From NCBI GenBank assembly GCA_036015235.1, contig CP107926.1:7129501-7193500 (forward strand): DNA of 64,000 nucleotides, read 5' to 3'. The translations under genes and the position numbers were made by a program. Positions 22,803 to 37,062 of the stretch are shown piece by piece; within the stretch, counting starts at the first letter, position 1; each line of letters begins with the position of its first letter. Source of the DNA: Streptomyces sp. NBC_00433. Its GTDB lineage: Bacteria > Actinomycetota > Actinomycetes > Streptomycetales > Streptomycetaceae. The notes under the pieces are model-generated. The model saw only the letters and a program-made list of their open reading frames with translations, searched no databases and was not told the DNA's origin.

Positions 22803-23507
22803 GTGACCTCCGTCCCGCAGCAGCCCCACCCCGCACCGGACCCCGCGCCCACCGCCGAGCCGGACGACGCGCCCGCCGCGTCCCGGCGCACGGGCATGCG
22901 GACGCTGGCCGCCGCGCTGCCCGCCGGCGCGCTCGGGGCGAGCCTGGTGCTGGTCGCCGCGGGCAAGACCTGGTCGCGCGGCGCCGCCGTCCTCGGCGCC
23001 ACCCGGCTGCCGGTGCACGCCACCGGCACCGACACCACCGCGCTGCCCGGGGCGCTCGCCCTGGTCGGGCTGGCCTCGCTGGTCGCCGTCTTCGCCGTCC
23101 GCAGGGCCGGCCGCTACACCGTCGCCGCGCTGCTCGCCCTCAGCGGGCTCGGCGTCGTCGTCCTGGCGCTGACCAGGCGCGGCGACCACGCGGCGATCGA
23201 CAGCGCCGCGGGTACGGCCGCCGGCATCGCCCGCACCACCGCGGAGCACACCTCCACCACCGGCTGGCCGCTGGTCTCCGCCGCCGGCGGCGCCCTGCTG
23301 CTGCTCGCCGGCCTGCTCGCGCTGCGCTACGGCCCGGCCTGGCCCGCGATGTCCAGCCGCTACGACCGTCCGGGCACCCGCCGCCCGGTCCGCGCCAGGG
23401 CCGCCGCCTCCGCCGCCGCGGCCGGCCGTCCGGCCACCGTCGACCCGGACCGCGCCGAGGACCTGTGGAAGGCCCTCGACCGCGGCGAGGACCCCACCCA
23501 GGCATAG
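22803..23507 (+). CDS. Trp biosynthesis-associated membrane protein (TIGR02234 type)
   Basis: A 234-residue membrane protein of an actinobacterial family found beside trp genes, function unknown. It has four hydrophobic segments: TLAAALPAGALGASLVLVAAG; ALPGALALVGLASLVAVFAV; YTVAALLALSGLGVVVLAL; and GWPLVSAAGGALLLLAGLLAL. The loop after the first is predicted to lie outside (KTWSRGAAVL). The cytoplasmic tail ends in DPDRAEDLWKALDRGEDPT, a conserved ending in this family. The GTG start follows a -10-like GATAGT by 6 bases, so it may be leaderless. It lies between trpE and trpC, which is the context that names the family. Confidence 0.85.
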   Translation: MTSVPQQPHPAPDPAPTAEPDDAPAASRRTGMRTLAAALPAGALGASLVLVAAGKTWSRGAAVLGATRLPVHATGTDTTALPGALALVGLASLVAVFAVRRAGRYTVAALLALSGLGVVVLALTRRGDHAAIDSAAGTAAGIARTTAEHTSTTGWPLVSAAGGALLLLAGLLALRYGPAWPAMSSRYDRPGTRRPVRARAAASAAAAGRPATVDPDRAEDLWKALDRGEDPTQA

Positions 23508-23645
23508 GGCCCGGCGTCCGGGCCGCGGGGCTCGCGCGGACGGTGCCGCCGACCCCCATGCGTGGTCTGCCGCCGATACGCGCAACAATGGTGGACGACG
23601 TGGAAGGCGACGGTCGCCTCCCACCGGGAGCATCAGGGAGTATTC

Positions 23646-23915
23646 ATGGCGGCCCAGCACGACCACGGACACACCCCGGCCGCGTGGACCGGAGTGATCA
23701 TCTCCTTCGTCGGCTTCTGTGCCGGCGGAGCCTTCATGGTCGCCGCCATGCCGGTCCCGTTCTGGGGCAGCATGGGCGTGATACTGCTCGGCCCGCTGGT
23801 CGGCGGGATCATGAAGATGATGGGTATGGGCAGCAAGGCGGCGCCGCACGCGCACACCCCGGCCGTCCGCACCGAGAAGCCGCAGGAGGAAGCCGCCGCG
23901 CCCGCCGGCGTCTGA
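23646..23915 (+). CDS. HGxxPAAW family small membrane protein
   Basis: An 89-residue protein with the family signature HGHTPAAW at residues 7-14. Two hydrophobic segments follow (GVIISFVGFCAGGAFMVAAM and WGSMGVILLGPLVGGIMKMM), then a hydrophilic His/Pro/Glu tail. It is an actinobacterial family of unknown role that I recognise by the signature. AGGGAG lies upstream of the ATG at the expected distance. It stands in the row of three small membrane protein genes between trpE and trpC, an arrangement typical of Streptomyces. Confidence 0.88.
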   Translation: MAAQHDHGHTPAAWTGVIISFVGFCAGGAFMVAAMPVPFWGSMGVILLGPLVGGIMKMMGMGSKAAPHAHTPAVRTEKPQEEAAAPAGV

Positions 23916-23986
23916 CCCCGCCCCCGGCCGCCACCTGGCGCAGCGGCGCGCTGCGCCCTCGTGCGTCCCGGGGCAGAATCGTCGCC

Positions 23987-24424
23987 GTGACCATCTACCG
24001 GGCCGCGGCGGCTCCCACCGGCCGGCGCGGCAGGCTGCGCGCGGCCGCCGTACCGCTCGGCGTGCTCGGCGCCGTCGCCGCGGGCTTCGGCTATGTCGCC
24101 GCGGTCGACCCCGGGCAGCCCGGCCACTACCCGGCCTGCCCGCTGCTGTACTACACCGGCGTCTACTGCCCCGGCTGCGGCGGCCTGCGCGGCGCCCACG
24201 CGCTGGCCCACGGCGACCTGGGCACCGCGATCGGCTGCAATGCCGCGGCCGTCGCCGGATACGCCGTCTTCGCCGTCGTGTGGACGCTCTGGTTCACCCG
24301 CGCCCTGCGCGGCAGGCGCTTCGATCCCGCACTGCCCCCGAGCGCGCTCTACGCGCTCTGCGGGCTGCTGCTGGCTTTCACCGTGGTCAGGAACCTGCCC
24401 TTCGGCGCCGCCCTCGCCCCCTGA
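23987..24424 (+). CDS. DUF2752 family membrane protein
   Basis: A 145-residue membrane protein. The DUF2752 signature is clear: CPLLYYTGVYCPGCGGLRGAHALAHGD near residues 48-75, with the paired cysteines. Three hydrophobic segments flank it (VPLGVLGAVAAGFGYVAAV, AAAVAGYAVFAVVWTLWF and LYALCGLLLAFTVV). Function unknown. The GTG at 23987 has no ribosome site, but CAGAAT ends 7 bases upstream, suggesting a leaderless transcript. It is the last gene before trpC and is separated from it by 156 bases. Confidence 0.87.
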   Translation: MTIYRAAAAPTGRRGRLRAAAVPLGVLGAVAAGFGYVAAVDPGQPGHYPACPLLYYTGVYCPGCGGLRGAHALAHGDLGTAIGCNAAAVAGYAVFAVVWTLWFTRALRGRRFDPALPPSALYALCGLLLAFTVVRNLPFGAALAP

Positions 24425-24580
24425 CGGGACCGCCGGGCGGGGCAAGATTGTCCAGGTGATGGGACCGCCGATCACCGGATGAGGGATGGCGGGCCGCCGC
24501 CCGATACCATCGCAGTGCCGGAGGTTTCCGCCACCGGCCAGAACATGTCGCTGCACGGCCGGCCGGAAAGGGAGCCTCGC

Positions 24581-25393
24581 GTGAGTGTGCTCGACGAGAT
24601 CATCGACGGAGTCCGCGCAGACCTCGCCGAACGGCAGGCACGGGTCTCCCTCGACGACCTCAAGGAGCGCGCCGCCAAGGCGCGGGAAGCCAAGGACGGG
24701 GTCGCCGCACTGCGCGGCGAGGCCGTCAAGGTGATCTGCGAGGTCAAGCGGTCCAGCCCGTCCAAGGGCGCGCTCGCCGCGATCGCCGACCCCGCGGGCC
24801 TGGCCGCCGACTACGAGGCGGGCGGCGCCGCCGTCATCAGCGTCCTCACCGAGCAGCGCCGCTTCGGCGGCTCGCTCGCCGACCTCGAAGCGGTCCGCGC
24901 CAAGGTCGACATCCCGGTGCTCCGCAAGGACTTCATCGTCACCGCCTACCAGCTGTGGGAGGCCCGCGCCCACGGCGCCGACCTCGCGCTGCTGATCGTC
25001 GCCGCGCTCGACCAGCCGGCGCTGGTCTCCCTCATCGAGCGGGCCGAGTCCATCGGGCTCACCCCGATCGTCGAGGTCCACGACGAGGAGGAGGCCGGCC
25101 GGGCGGTGGACGCGGGCGCGCGCATCATCGGGGTGAACGCGCGCGACCTGAAGACGCTGGAGGTCGACCGGGGCAATTTCGGGCGGATCGCGCCGGAGAT
25201 CCCCGACCACATCGTGAAGATCGCCGAGTCCGGCGTCCGCGGCCCCCACGACCTGATCGCGTACGCGAACGACGGCGCCGACGCGGTGCTCGTCGGCGAG
25301 TCGCTGGTCACCGGGCGCGACCCCCGCACCGCCGTGGCCGATCTGGTCGCCGCCGGCGCCCACCCGGCACTGCGTCCGGGCCGCGACCAGTAG
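24581..25393 (+). CDS. trpC: Indole-3-glycerol phosphate synthase
   Basis: A 270-residue TIM barrel converting CdRP to indole glycerol phosphate. Catalytic lysines are in VICEVKRSSPSKG (near residue 55) and VLRKDFIVTAYQ (near 112). Also present are TPIVEVHDEEEA, IIGVNARDLKTLEVD and IAESGVRGPHDL. Monofunctional, not fused to TrpF. The GTG at 24581 is preceded by GGAAAGGGAG; the frame stays open 34 codons upstream, but VSVLDEIIDGVRADLAERQ is the normal N-terminus. The 156-base leader contains no obvious Trp-codon leader peptide. It begins the trpC-trpM-trpB-trpA unit. Confidence 0.96.
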   Translation: MSVLDEIIDGVRADLAERQARVSLDDLKERAAKAREAKDGVAALRGEAVKVICEVKRSSPSKGALAAIADPAGLAADYEAGGAAVISVLTEQRRFGGSLADLEAVRAKVDIPVLRKDFIVTAYQLWEARAHGADLALLIVAALDQPALVSLIERAESIGLTPIVEVHDEEEAGRAVDAGARIIGVNARDLKTLEVDRGNFGRIAPEIPDHIVKIAESGVRGPHDLIAYANDGADAVLVGESLVTGRDPRTAVADLVAAGAHPALRPGRDQ

Positions 25394-25396
25394 AGT
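25391..25396 (+). promoter_or_regulatory. Possible -10 element for trpM
   Basis: TAGAGT overlaps the trpC stop codon and ends 7 bases before the trpM GTG, with no ribosome site between. It could start a leaderless trpM-trpBA mRNA within the operon. No clear -35 was seen. Confidence 0.35.
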
Positions 25397-25403
25397 GCTC
25401 CAC

Positions 25404-25547
25404 GTGTCCTTGGAATCGCGCCTCGCACCCGGGTGCCGCCCCCGCGGCTGCCGCGCTCCCGCGCGCCGCGTGCTGGGCCGCCGGGTGCGGTATGTGATCG
25501 GGTGCGAGCCCGGCCAGGTGAACGGCAGGCGATGGCGCCGCGGCTGA
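25404..25547 (+). CDS. trpM: TrpM-like small protein, modulator of tryptophan biosynthesis
   Basis: A 47-residue Arg/Cys-rich protein encoded between trpC and trpB, where Streptomyces coelicolor has trpM (earlier trpX). There a small protein was reported to modulate tryptophan synthesis and differentiation. Key stretch: GCRPRGCRAPARRVLGRRVRYVIG, given as two blocks GCRPRGCRAPARR and RRVRYVIGCEPGQVNG. Three cysteines and the high positive charge suggest binding to a metal, nucleic acid or partner protein, but this is inference. The GTG start is used; the gene is too short to be found by usual length cut-offs. Identity rests on position plus my recollection of the family pattern. Confidence 0.75.
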   Translation: MSLESRLAPGCRPRGCRAPARRVLGRRVRYVIGCEPGQVNGRRWRRG

Positions 25548-25619
25548 GCCGCGCACCAGTCCGCGTACAGCCGTAGGCGGGGCCCGTCACGCCCCGGACA
25601 CCATGACCAGGGGACACCC

Positions 25620-26905
<1,286 letters not shown>

Positions 26906-26909
<4 letters not shown>

Positions 26910-27724
26910 GCGGGAGCATCGAACTGCTGCGAGAGGCCCTCGCGACCGCGAAGGCCGAGAACCGCGCCGCCCTCATCGCCTACCTGCCGGCCGGCTTCCC
27001 GACCGTCGACGGCGGCATCGAGGCCGTCAAGGCGGCCCTCGACGGCGGCGCCGACATCGTCGAGGTCGGGCTGCCGCACAGCGACCCGGTGCTCGACGGC
27101 CCGGTCATCCAGACCGCCGACGACATCGCGCTCAAGAACGGCGTCCGCATCGCCGACGTGCTGCGCACGGTCCGCGAGGCGCACGCGGCCACCGGCAAGC
27201 CGCTGCTGGTGATGACCTACTGGAACCCGGTCGACCGCTACGGCGTCGAGCGCTTCGCCGCCGAGCTGGCCGAGGCGGGCGGCGCCGGCTGCATCCTGCC
27301 CGACCTGCCGGTCGAGGAGTCCGACGGGTGGCGCAAGGCCGCCGAGCAGCACGGCCTGGCCACCGTCTTCGTCGTCGCCCCCTCCAGCAAGGACGAGCGG
27401 CTGGCCAGGATCACCGCGGCCGGCTCCGGCTTCGTCTACGCGGCCTCGCTGATGGGCGTGACCGGCACCCGCGCCAGCGTCGGCGAGCAGGCGGCCGGCC
27501 TGGTCCGGCGCACCCGGGCCACCACGGAGCTGCCGGTCTGCGTCGGCCTCGGCGTCTCCGACGCCGCCCAGGCCGCCGAGGTCGCCGCCTTCGCCGACGG
27601 TGTGATCGTCGGTTCGGCCTTCGTCAAGCGCATCCTGGACGCCGGCGGCGACGAGGCGGCCGGGCTCACCGCGGTCCGTGCGCTGGCCGCCGAGCTGGCG
27701 GAAGGCGTACGCAAGCGGACCTGA
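26906..27724 (+). CDS. trpA: Tryptophan synthase alpha chain
   Basis: A 272-residue TIM barrel that cleaves indole glycerol phosphate and channels indole to TrpB. The catalytic glutamate and aspartate are in IVEVGLPHSDPVLDGPVIQ (about 54-72) and CILPDLPVEES. Loop 6 is AASLMGVTGTR, and the phosphate site includes VCVGLGVSDAAQ and GVIVGSAFV. GTG start, overlapping the trpB stop. It ends the trp unit; a strong hairpin stands 43 bases downstream. Confidence 0.97.
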
Positions 27725-27767
27725 CGATCACCCGTGGGAGCGGGTTTTGTCACTCCCGCGAGCGAAA

Positions 27768-27806
27768 AACGGTGGGGGGAGGCGCTGAGCGCCTCCCCCC
27801 ACCGTT
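27768..27806. terminator. Perfect 18-bp hairpin after trpA
   Basis: Arms AACGGTGGGGGGAGGCGC and GCGCCTCCCCCCACCGTT match exactly with a 3-base loop (TGA). It is 43 bases after the trpA stop and only 8 bases before the GTG of the next gene, so it is either the trp terminator with a leaderless downstream gene, or a structure in that gene's 5' leader. Confidence 0.8.
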
Positions 27807-27814
27807 GCGTGTGC

Positions 27815-28627
27815 GTGAGCCAACGCAACAGTGACGGAAAGCGCAGCGCCCGCGAGGCCCTGCAGGAACAGCGGGCCAGGGAAGCCTCCCGCGCCAAGGT
27901 CAAGCGGACCGTGGTGGTGGCGAGCACCTTGGTGGCCGTCCTCGCCATCGCCGCGGTGATCGGGGTGGTGTCCTCCAACCACCACTCCGACAAAGCCGCC
28001 CGAGCCGGCACCCCGGCCGAGGCCCCCACCGGCGCCACCGGGACGGACAGCCTGGTGATCCCGGTGGGCTCCCCCGCCGCGCCCTCGACCCTCACCATCT
28101 TCGAGGACTTCCGCTGCCCGGCCTGCAAGGCGTTCGAGGAGCAGTTCACCCCGACCATCCACAGCCTGGAGGACAGCGGGCAGATCAGGACCGAATACCA
28201 CCTGGTCACCCTCATCGACGGCAATCTCGGCGGCACCGGCTCGCTGAACGCCGCCAATGCCGCTGCCTGCGCCCAGGACGCCGGCAGATTCCGCGCCTAC
28301 CACGACGTCCTCTACGCCAACCAGCCCGACGAGCAGGACGACGAGTTCAGCCACACGGACAACCTCATCGACCTCGCCGAGAAGGTCCCGGGGCTGAAGA
28401 CGACGAGCTTCACCGACTGTGTGAAACAAGGCACACACGACACGTGGGTGAAGAAGTCCAACGAAGCCTTCAGCAATTCCGGCTTCGACTCCACGCCGAC
28501 GATCCTGCTGAACGGCAAGACCGTCTTCGGGCAGAAGGCCCCGCTCACCCCGGACAGCCTCAAGCAGATGGTCGCCGCCGCGAACAAGGGGAAGCAGCCC
28601 GCGAAGGTCACCGCCACCCCGTCCTGA
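27815..28627 (+). CDS. Membrane-anchored DsbA-like thioredoxin-domain protein
   Basis: A 270-residue protein. A basic cytoplasmic start (REALQEQRAREASRAKVKR) is followed by one membrane segment (TVVVASTLVAVLAIAAVIGVV, about 31-51) and an extracytoplasmic thioredoxin fold of the DsbA/Thioredoxin_4 type. The redox motif is Cys-Pro-Ala-Cys in FEDFRCPACKAFEEQF. The cis-Pro region is DSTPTILLNGKTVF, typical of the fold. The likely role is oxidation or isomerisation of disulfides in exported proteins. The start is placed at GTG 27815; GTG 27809 is also in frame. No ribosome site is visible because the big hairpin occupies that place. Confidence 0.88.
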   Translation: MSQRNSDGKRSAREALQEQRAREASRAKVKRTVVVASTLVAVLAIAAVIGVVSSNHHSDKAARAGTPAEAPTGATGTDSLVIPVGSPAAPSTLTIFEDFRCPACKAFEEQFTPTIHSLEDSGQIRTEYHLVTLIDGNLGGTGSLNAANAAACAQDAGRFRAYHDVLYANQPDEQDDEFSHTDNLIDLAEKVPGLKTTSFTDCVKQGTHDTWVKKSNEAFSNSGFDSTPTILLNGKTVFGQKAPLTPDSLKQMVAAANKGKQPAKVTATPS

Positions 28628-28735
28628 ACGGCTCGCGGCGGCCCGCAGGGTACGGCACCGCGCCCCCGCCGTTATCCAGACGTAGCCCGGCGGGCTGCCG
28701 CGTACCCGTCCGGCACGGTAGCGTCGGACATTGCC

Positions 28736-29770
28736 ATGGAACTCGCATTCATCCCCAGCCCCGCGCACGGCGTCGTCCACCTCGGACCGATCCCGCTGCG
28801 CGGCTACGCGTTCTGCATCATCATCGGCGTCTTCGTTGCCGTCTGGTACGGCAACAAGCGCTGGCTCGCCCGCGGCGGATCGGCCGGCACGGTCGCCGAC
28901 ATCGCCGTGTGGGCGGTGCCGTTCGGCCTGATCGGTGGCCGGCTCTACCACGTGATCACCGATTACGAGCTGTACTTCACCGACGGCAAGGACTGGGTCG
29001 ACGCCTTCAAGGTGTGGCAGGGCGGGCTGGGCATCTGGGGTGCCATCGCCTTCGGCGCGCTGGGCGCCTGGATCGGCTGCCGCCGCCGCGGTATCGCGCT
29101 GCCGGCGTACGCCGACGCCATCGCCCCGGGCATCGCCTTCGCGCAGGCCATCGGCCGCTGGGGCAACTGGTTCAACCAGGAGCTGTACGGCGGGCCGACC
29201 ACCCTGCCGTGGGGCCTGAAGATCGACGCCGCGCACCGGCCCGACAACACGCCGGACCTGGTCACGTACCACCCGACGTTCCTCTACGAGTCGCTGTGGT
29301 GCATCGGGGTCGCGCTGCTGGTGATCTGGGCCGACCGGCGCTTCAAGCTCGGGCACGGCCGGGCCTTCGCGCTCTACGTCGCCGCCTACACGGTGGGCCG
29401 GGCGTGGATCGAGCACATGCGGGTCGACTACGCGCACCACATCCTGGGCATGCGTCTCAACGACTGGACGGCGATCGTCGTCTTCGTCGGCGCCGTCGTC
29501 TACCTGGTGCTCTCCGCCCGGATGCGCCCCGGCCGCGAGGAGACCGTGGAGCCGCTGCCCGCCGGGGACGCGGGCCTGGCGGCGGAAGGCGCCGGGGACA
29601 CCGCGGCCGAGGCCGACGGGACCGCCGTCGACCTGGGGAAAGAGCCCGCCGCCGACTCCGCGCCGGACGCGGCCGGTGACACGGCGGAGTCGCCGGAGGC
29701 CGACGAGCAGGCCGAGGGCGAGCCGTCCAAGGCTGCCGCAGGACCGGCCGGCGGACCGGTCACCCCGTAG
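28736..29770 (+). CDS. lgt: Prolipoprotein diacylglyceryl transferase
   Basis: A 344-residue membrane enzyme that adds diacylglycerol to the lipobox cysteine of lipoproteins. Hallmarks: the N-terminal LRGYAFCIIIGVFVAVW, GLIGGRLYHVITDYELYF, VWQGGLGIWGAIAFG, and the Lgt signature AIGRWGNWFNQELYGGPT with its essential Arg/Asn. YHPTFLYESLW and GRAWIEHMRVD follow. The last ~75 residues are an acidic Ala/Glu/Asp-rich tail, found in many actinobacterial Lgt proteins. A TAGCGT box 11 bases before the ATG may be its -10. A client lipoprotein (the liv binding protein) lies at 47.8 kb. Confidence 0.95.
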   Translation: MELAFIPSPAHGVVHLGPIPLRGYAFCIIIGVFVAVWYGNKRWLARGGSAGTVADIAVWAVPFGLIGGRLYHVITDYELYFTDGKDWVDAFKVWQGGLGIWGAIAFGALGAWIGCRRRGIALPAYADAIAPGIAFAQAIGRWGNWFNQELYGGPTTLPWGLKIDAAHRPDNTPDLVTYHPTFLYESLWCIGVALLVIWADRRFKLGHGRAFALYVAAYTVGRAWIEHMRVDYAHHILGMRLNDWTAIVVFVGAVVYLVLSARMRPGREETVEPLPAGDAGLAAEGAGDTAAEADGTAVDLGKEPAADSAPDAAGDTAESPEADEQAEGEPSKAAAGPAGGPVTP

Positions 29771-29887
29771 TTTCCGCAGGTCAGGTCAGCCTTTCCTTGC
29801 TGGCGGGCGCCCCGCGTCCGCAGGTACGGTCGAACCCGTTTCCGAAACGGACGCGGCCGCACGGCCGCGCGGGGGAGGGTGAACCGT

Positions 29888-30622
29888 ATGACAAGCGCCG
29901 CCGTCGAGAAGGCCGCCGCCACGCCGTACCACGTCCCCCACCACGTGCACAGGGACGTGACCGGCGGGTGGCTGCGGCCCGCCGTCTTCGGGGCGATGGA
30001 CGGCCTGGTGTCCAACCTCGCGCTGATGACCGGCGTGGCCGGCGGTGACGTGAGCTCCCGCACCGTGGTGGTCACCGGCCTGGCGGGCCTGGCGGCCGGC
30101 GCCTTCTCCATGGCGGCCGGCGAATACACCTCGGTGGCCTCCCAGCGCGAGCTGGTCGAGGCCGAGCTGGCCGTCGAGCGGATCGAGCTGGACCGGCACC
30201 CCGAGGACGAGCTGCGGGAGCTGGCAGCCCTCTACGTCTCCCGCGGGGTGGAGCCCGCGCTGGCCCACGAGGTGGCCAGGCAGCTGTCCGCCGACCCCGA
30301 GCAGGCACTGGAGATCCACGCCCGCGAGGAGCTGGGCGTGGACCCGACCGACCTGCCCTCGCCGCTGCTGGCCGCCGGCTCGTCCTTCGTGTCCTTCGCG
30401 CTGGGCGCGCTGCTGCCGGTGCTGCCGTATCTGCTGGGCGCCGACGTGCTGTGGCCCGCGGTGCTGCTCGCCCTGGCCGGGCTCTTCGGCTGCGGGGCCG
30501 CTGTGGCGCGGGTGACCGCCAGGTCCTGGTGGTACGGCGGCCTTCGCCAGCTGGCCTTGGGCGGGGCGGCCTGCGGAGTTACCTTCGTATTGGGCGCGCT
30601 CATCGGCACCGCCGTCGGCTGA
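29888..30622 (+). CDS. VIT1/CCC1 family iron/manganese transporter
   Basis: A 244-residue transporter of the vacuolar iron transporter family. The first helix region is FGAMDGLVSNLALMTGVAG, followed by AGLAAGAFSMAAGEYTSVASQREL, the family signature. A cytosolic helical insert rich in Glu (VEAELAVERIELDRHPEDELREL, quoted as VEAELAVERIEL and HPEDELREL) is the metal-binding domain. Three C-terminal helices follow (FVSFALGALLPVLPYLLG, VLLALAGLFGCGAAVA, GGAACGVTFVLGALIG). Export of Fe2+ or Mn2+ from the cytoplasm is the family role. The ATG at 29888 has GGGAGGG upstream; a GTG at 29879 lies inside that site. Confidence 0.9.
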   Translation: MTSAAVEKAAATPYHVPHHVHRDVTGGWLRPAVFGAMDGLVSNLALMTGVAGGDVSSRTVVVTGLAGLAAGAFSMAAGEYTSVASQRELVEAELAVERIELDRHPEDELRELAALYVSRGVEPALAHEVARQLSADPEQALEIHAREELGVDPTDLPSPLLAAGSSFVSFALGALLPVLPYLLGADVLWPAVLLALAGLFGCGAAVARVTARSWWYGGLRQLALGGAACGVTFVLGALIGTAVG

Positions 30623-30946
30623 GACCGCGCCCACCGGGAAGCCGTCGCTCACAAGCCCCGTGTTTCCCCGTCGTTTCAGCCGCCACCGCACGGGGCATCA
30701 CTCGGTAACGCACCGGCAGAGCCGCCAGGGCACGTGCCGGAATCGTCGGTCAACCCCCGGTCTGACGCTGGCCCGAAACGGCTGCTCCACGTCCTGGAAC
30801 GTCCACATGCTGGAATTGAGTATCCGCTTCTCGAACACTCGGCCATCATGTAACCTGCACGAAATCGCAGAGGGCCAACGTCGTCCCTGTTGCGCATGCC
30901 TGGGAACAGGCAATGCATACAAGCCAATGACGACGACGGGAGAGCC
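30623..30946 (+). promoter_or_regulatory. gltB upstream region with candidate GlnR box
   Basis: A 324-base gap without a credible gene. At 30850-30865 GTAAC-ctgcac-GAAAT matches nine of ten positions of the Streptomyces GlnR half-site pair (gTnAC, 6 bases, GaAAC). Farther up at 30662-30677 GTTTC-cccgtc-GTTTC is a similar spaced pair on the other strand. GlnR is the global nitrogen regulator, so control of glutamate synthase by it is plausible. No secure -10/-35 was found. Confidence 0.45.
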
Positions 30947-35486
<4,540 letters not shown>

Positions 35487-35494
<8 letters not shown>

Positions 35495-36950
35495 CCCCAA
35501 GGGCTTCCTCACCACCGGCCGCGAGACCGCCCCGACGCGCCCGGTCGAGGAGCGCAGGCAGGACTGGAACGAGGTCTACGTCCCCGGCGGGCTGCTGCCG
35601 ATCATCAGCAAGCAGGCCGGCCGCTGCATGGACTGCGGCATCCCCTTCTGCCACAACGGCTGTCCGCTGGGGAACCTGATCCCCGAGTGGAACGACTACG
35701 CCTACCGCGAGGACTGGCAGGCCGCGTCCGAGCGGCTGCACGCCACCAACAACTTCCCGGAATTCACCGGGCGACTGTGCCCGGCGCCCTGCGAGTCCGC
35801 GTGCGTGCTCGGCATCAACCAGCCCGCGGTCACCATCAAGAACGTCGAAGTCACCATCATCGACAAGGCCTGGGACGCCGGCGACGTGATCCCGCAGCCG
35901 CCCGATCGGCTGTCCGGCAAGACCGTCGCCGTGATCGGCTCGGGCCCCGCGGGCCTGGCCGCCGCCCAGCAGCTCACCCGGGCCGGCCACACCGTCGCGG
36001 TCTACGAGCGGGCCGACCGGATCGGCGGACTGCTGCGCTACGGCATCCCCGAGTTCAAGATGGAGAAGCGGCACATCAACCGGCGCATCGAGCAGATGCG
36101 CGCGGAGGGCACCAAATTCCGCACCGGTGTCCAGATCGGCACCGACCTGGACGCCGGCAAGCTCGCCAGGCGCTACGACGCTGTCGTCATCGCGGCCGGC
36201 GCGACGATATCGCGCGACCTGCCGGTCCCCGGCCGGGAGCTGAACGGCATCCACTACGCGATGGAGTACCTGCCGCTGGCCAACAAGGTGCAGGAGGGCG
36301 ACTTCGTGGCGCCCCCCGTCACCGCGGAGGGCAAGCACGTCGTCGTCATCGGCGGCGGCGACACCGGCGCGGACTGCGTGGGCACCGCCCACCGCCAGGG
36401 CGCGCTGTCGGTCACGCAGCTGGAGATCATGCCGCGCCCCTCCGACGAGCGCCCCGCGGGCCAGCCCTGGCCGACGATGCCGGCGATCTACAAGGTCACC
36501 TCGGCCCACGAGGAGGGCGGCGAGCGGGTCTACGCCGTCAACACCATGAAGTTCACCGGCGACGCGGACGGCAACGTCAGCGAACTGCACCTCGTGGAGG
36601 TCGTCTTCGAAGACGGCCGCTTCGTCCCGCAGGACGGCACCGAGAAGGTCATCCCGGCGCAGCTGGTGACCCTCGCGATGGGCTTCACCGGCACCGACCA
36701 GTCCAACGGCCTGGTCGACCAGCTCGGCCTGGACCTGGACGCCCGCGGTAACATCGCCCGTGACGGCGGCTACGCCACGAACGTCGACGGCGTCTTCGTC
36801 GCCGGCGACGCGGGCCGCGGCCAGTCGCTCATCGTGTGGGCCATCGCCGAAGGCCGTTCGGCGGCCAAGGCCGTCGACGCGTACCTCACCGGGTTGCCGT
36901 CCGCCCTGCACGCCCCGATCCGCCCCACGGACCGGCCCCTGACCGTCTGA
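35487..36950 (+). CDS. gltD: Glutamate synthase, small (beta) subunit
   Basis: A 487-residue FAD/iron-sulfur flavoprotein that feeds electrons from NADPH to GltB. Two 4Fe-4S motifs are at the N-terminus: GRCMDCGIPFCHNGCPLGN (about residues 47-65) and CPAPCESACVLG (about 98-109). The FAD-binding fold has VIGSGPAGLAAAQQL, and the NADPH fold VVIGGGDTGADCVGTA. GVFVAGDAGRGQSLIVWAI is the C-terminal FAD site. GGAGGCGGCAA precedes the ATG, inside the end of gltB. A strong hairpin ends the operon. Confidence 0.97.
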
Positions 36951-36999
36951 CGGTCCCCGGATGTCCCGCACAATGGCGTGCGGAACGCAGTAAAACCAG

Positions 37000-37037
37000 C
37001 AGCGCCCGCCACTCCCCGACCAAGGAGGCGGGCGCTG
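37000..37037. terminator. Hairpin between gltD and the facing gene
   Basis: CAGCGCCCGCC and GGCGGGCGCTG form a perfect 11-bp stem with a 16-base loop, 50 bases after gltD and 26 bases before the end of the leftward gene. It can serve both strands. Confidence 0.8.
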
Positions 37038-37062
37038 TGCCTTTGCCCGGACCCCGGCCCGC

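Noticed and set aside
25548..25619. A second small gene between trpM and trpB.
   Set aside because: Only 72 bases remain, they contain the trpB ribosome site, and no start with a plausible frame was found.
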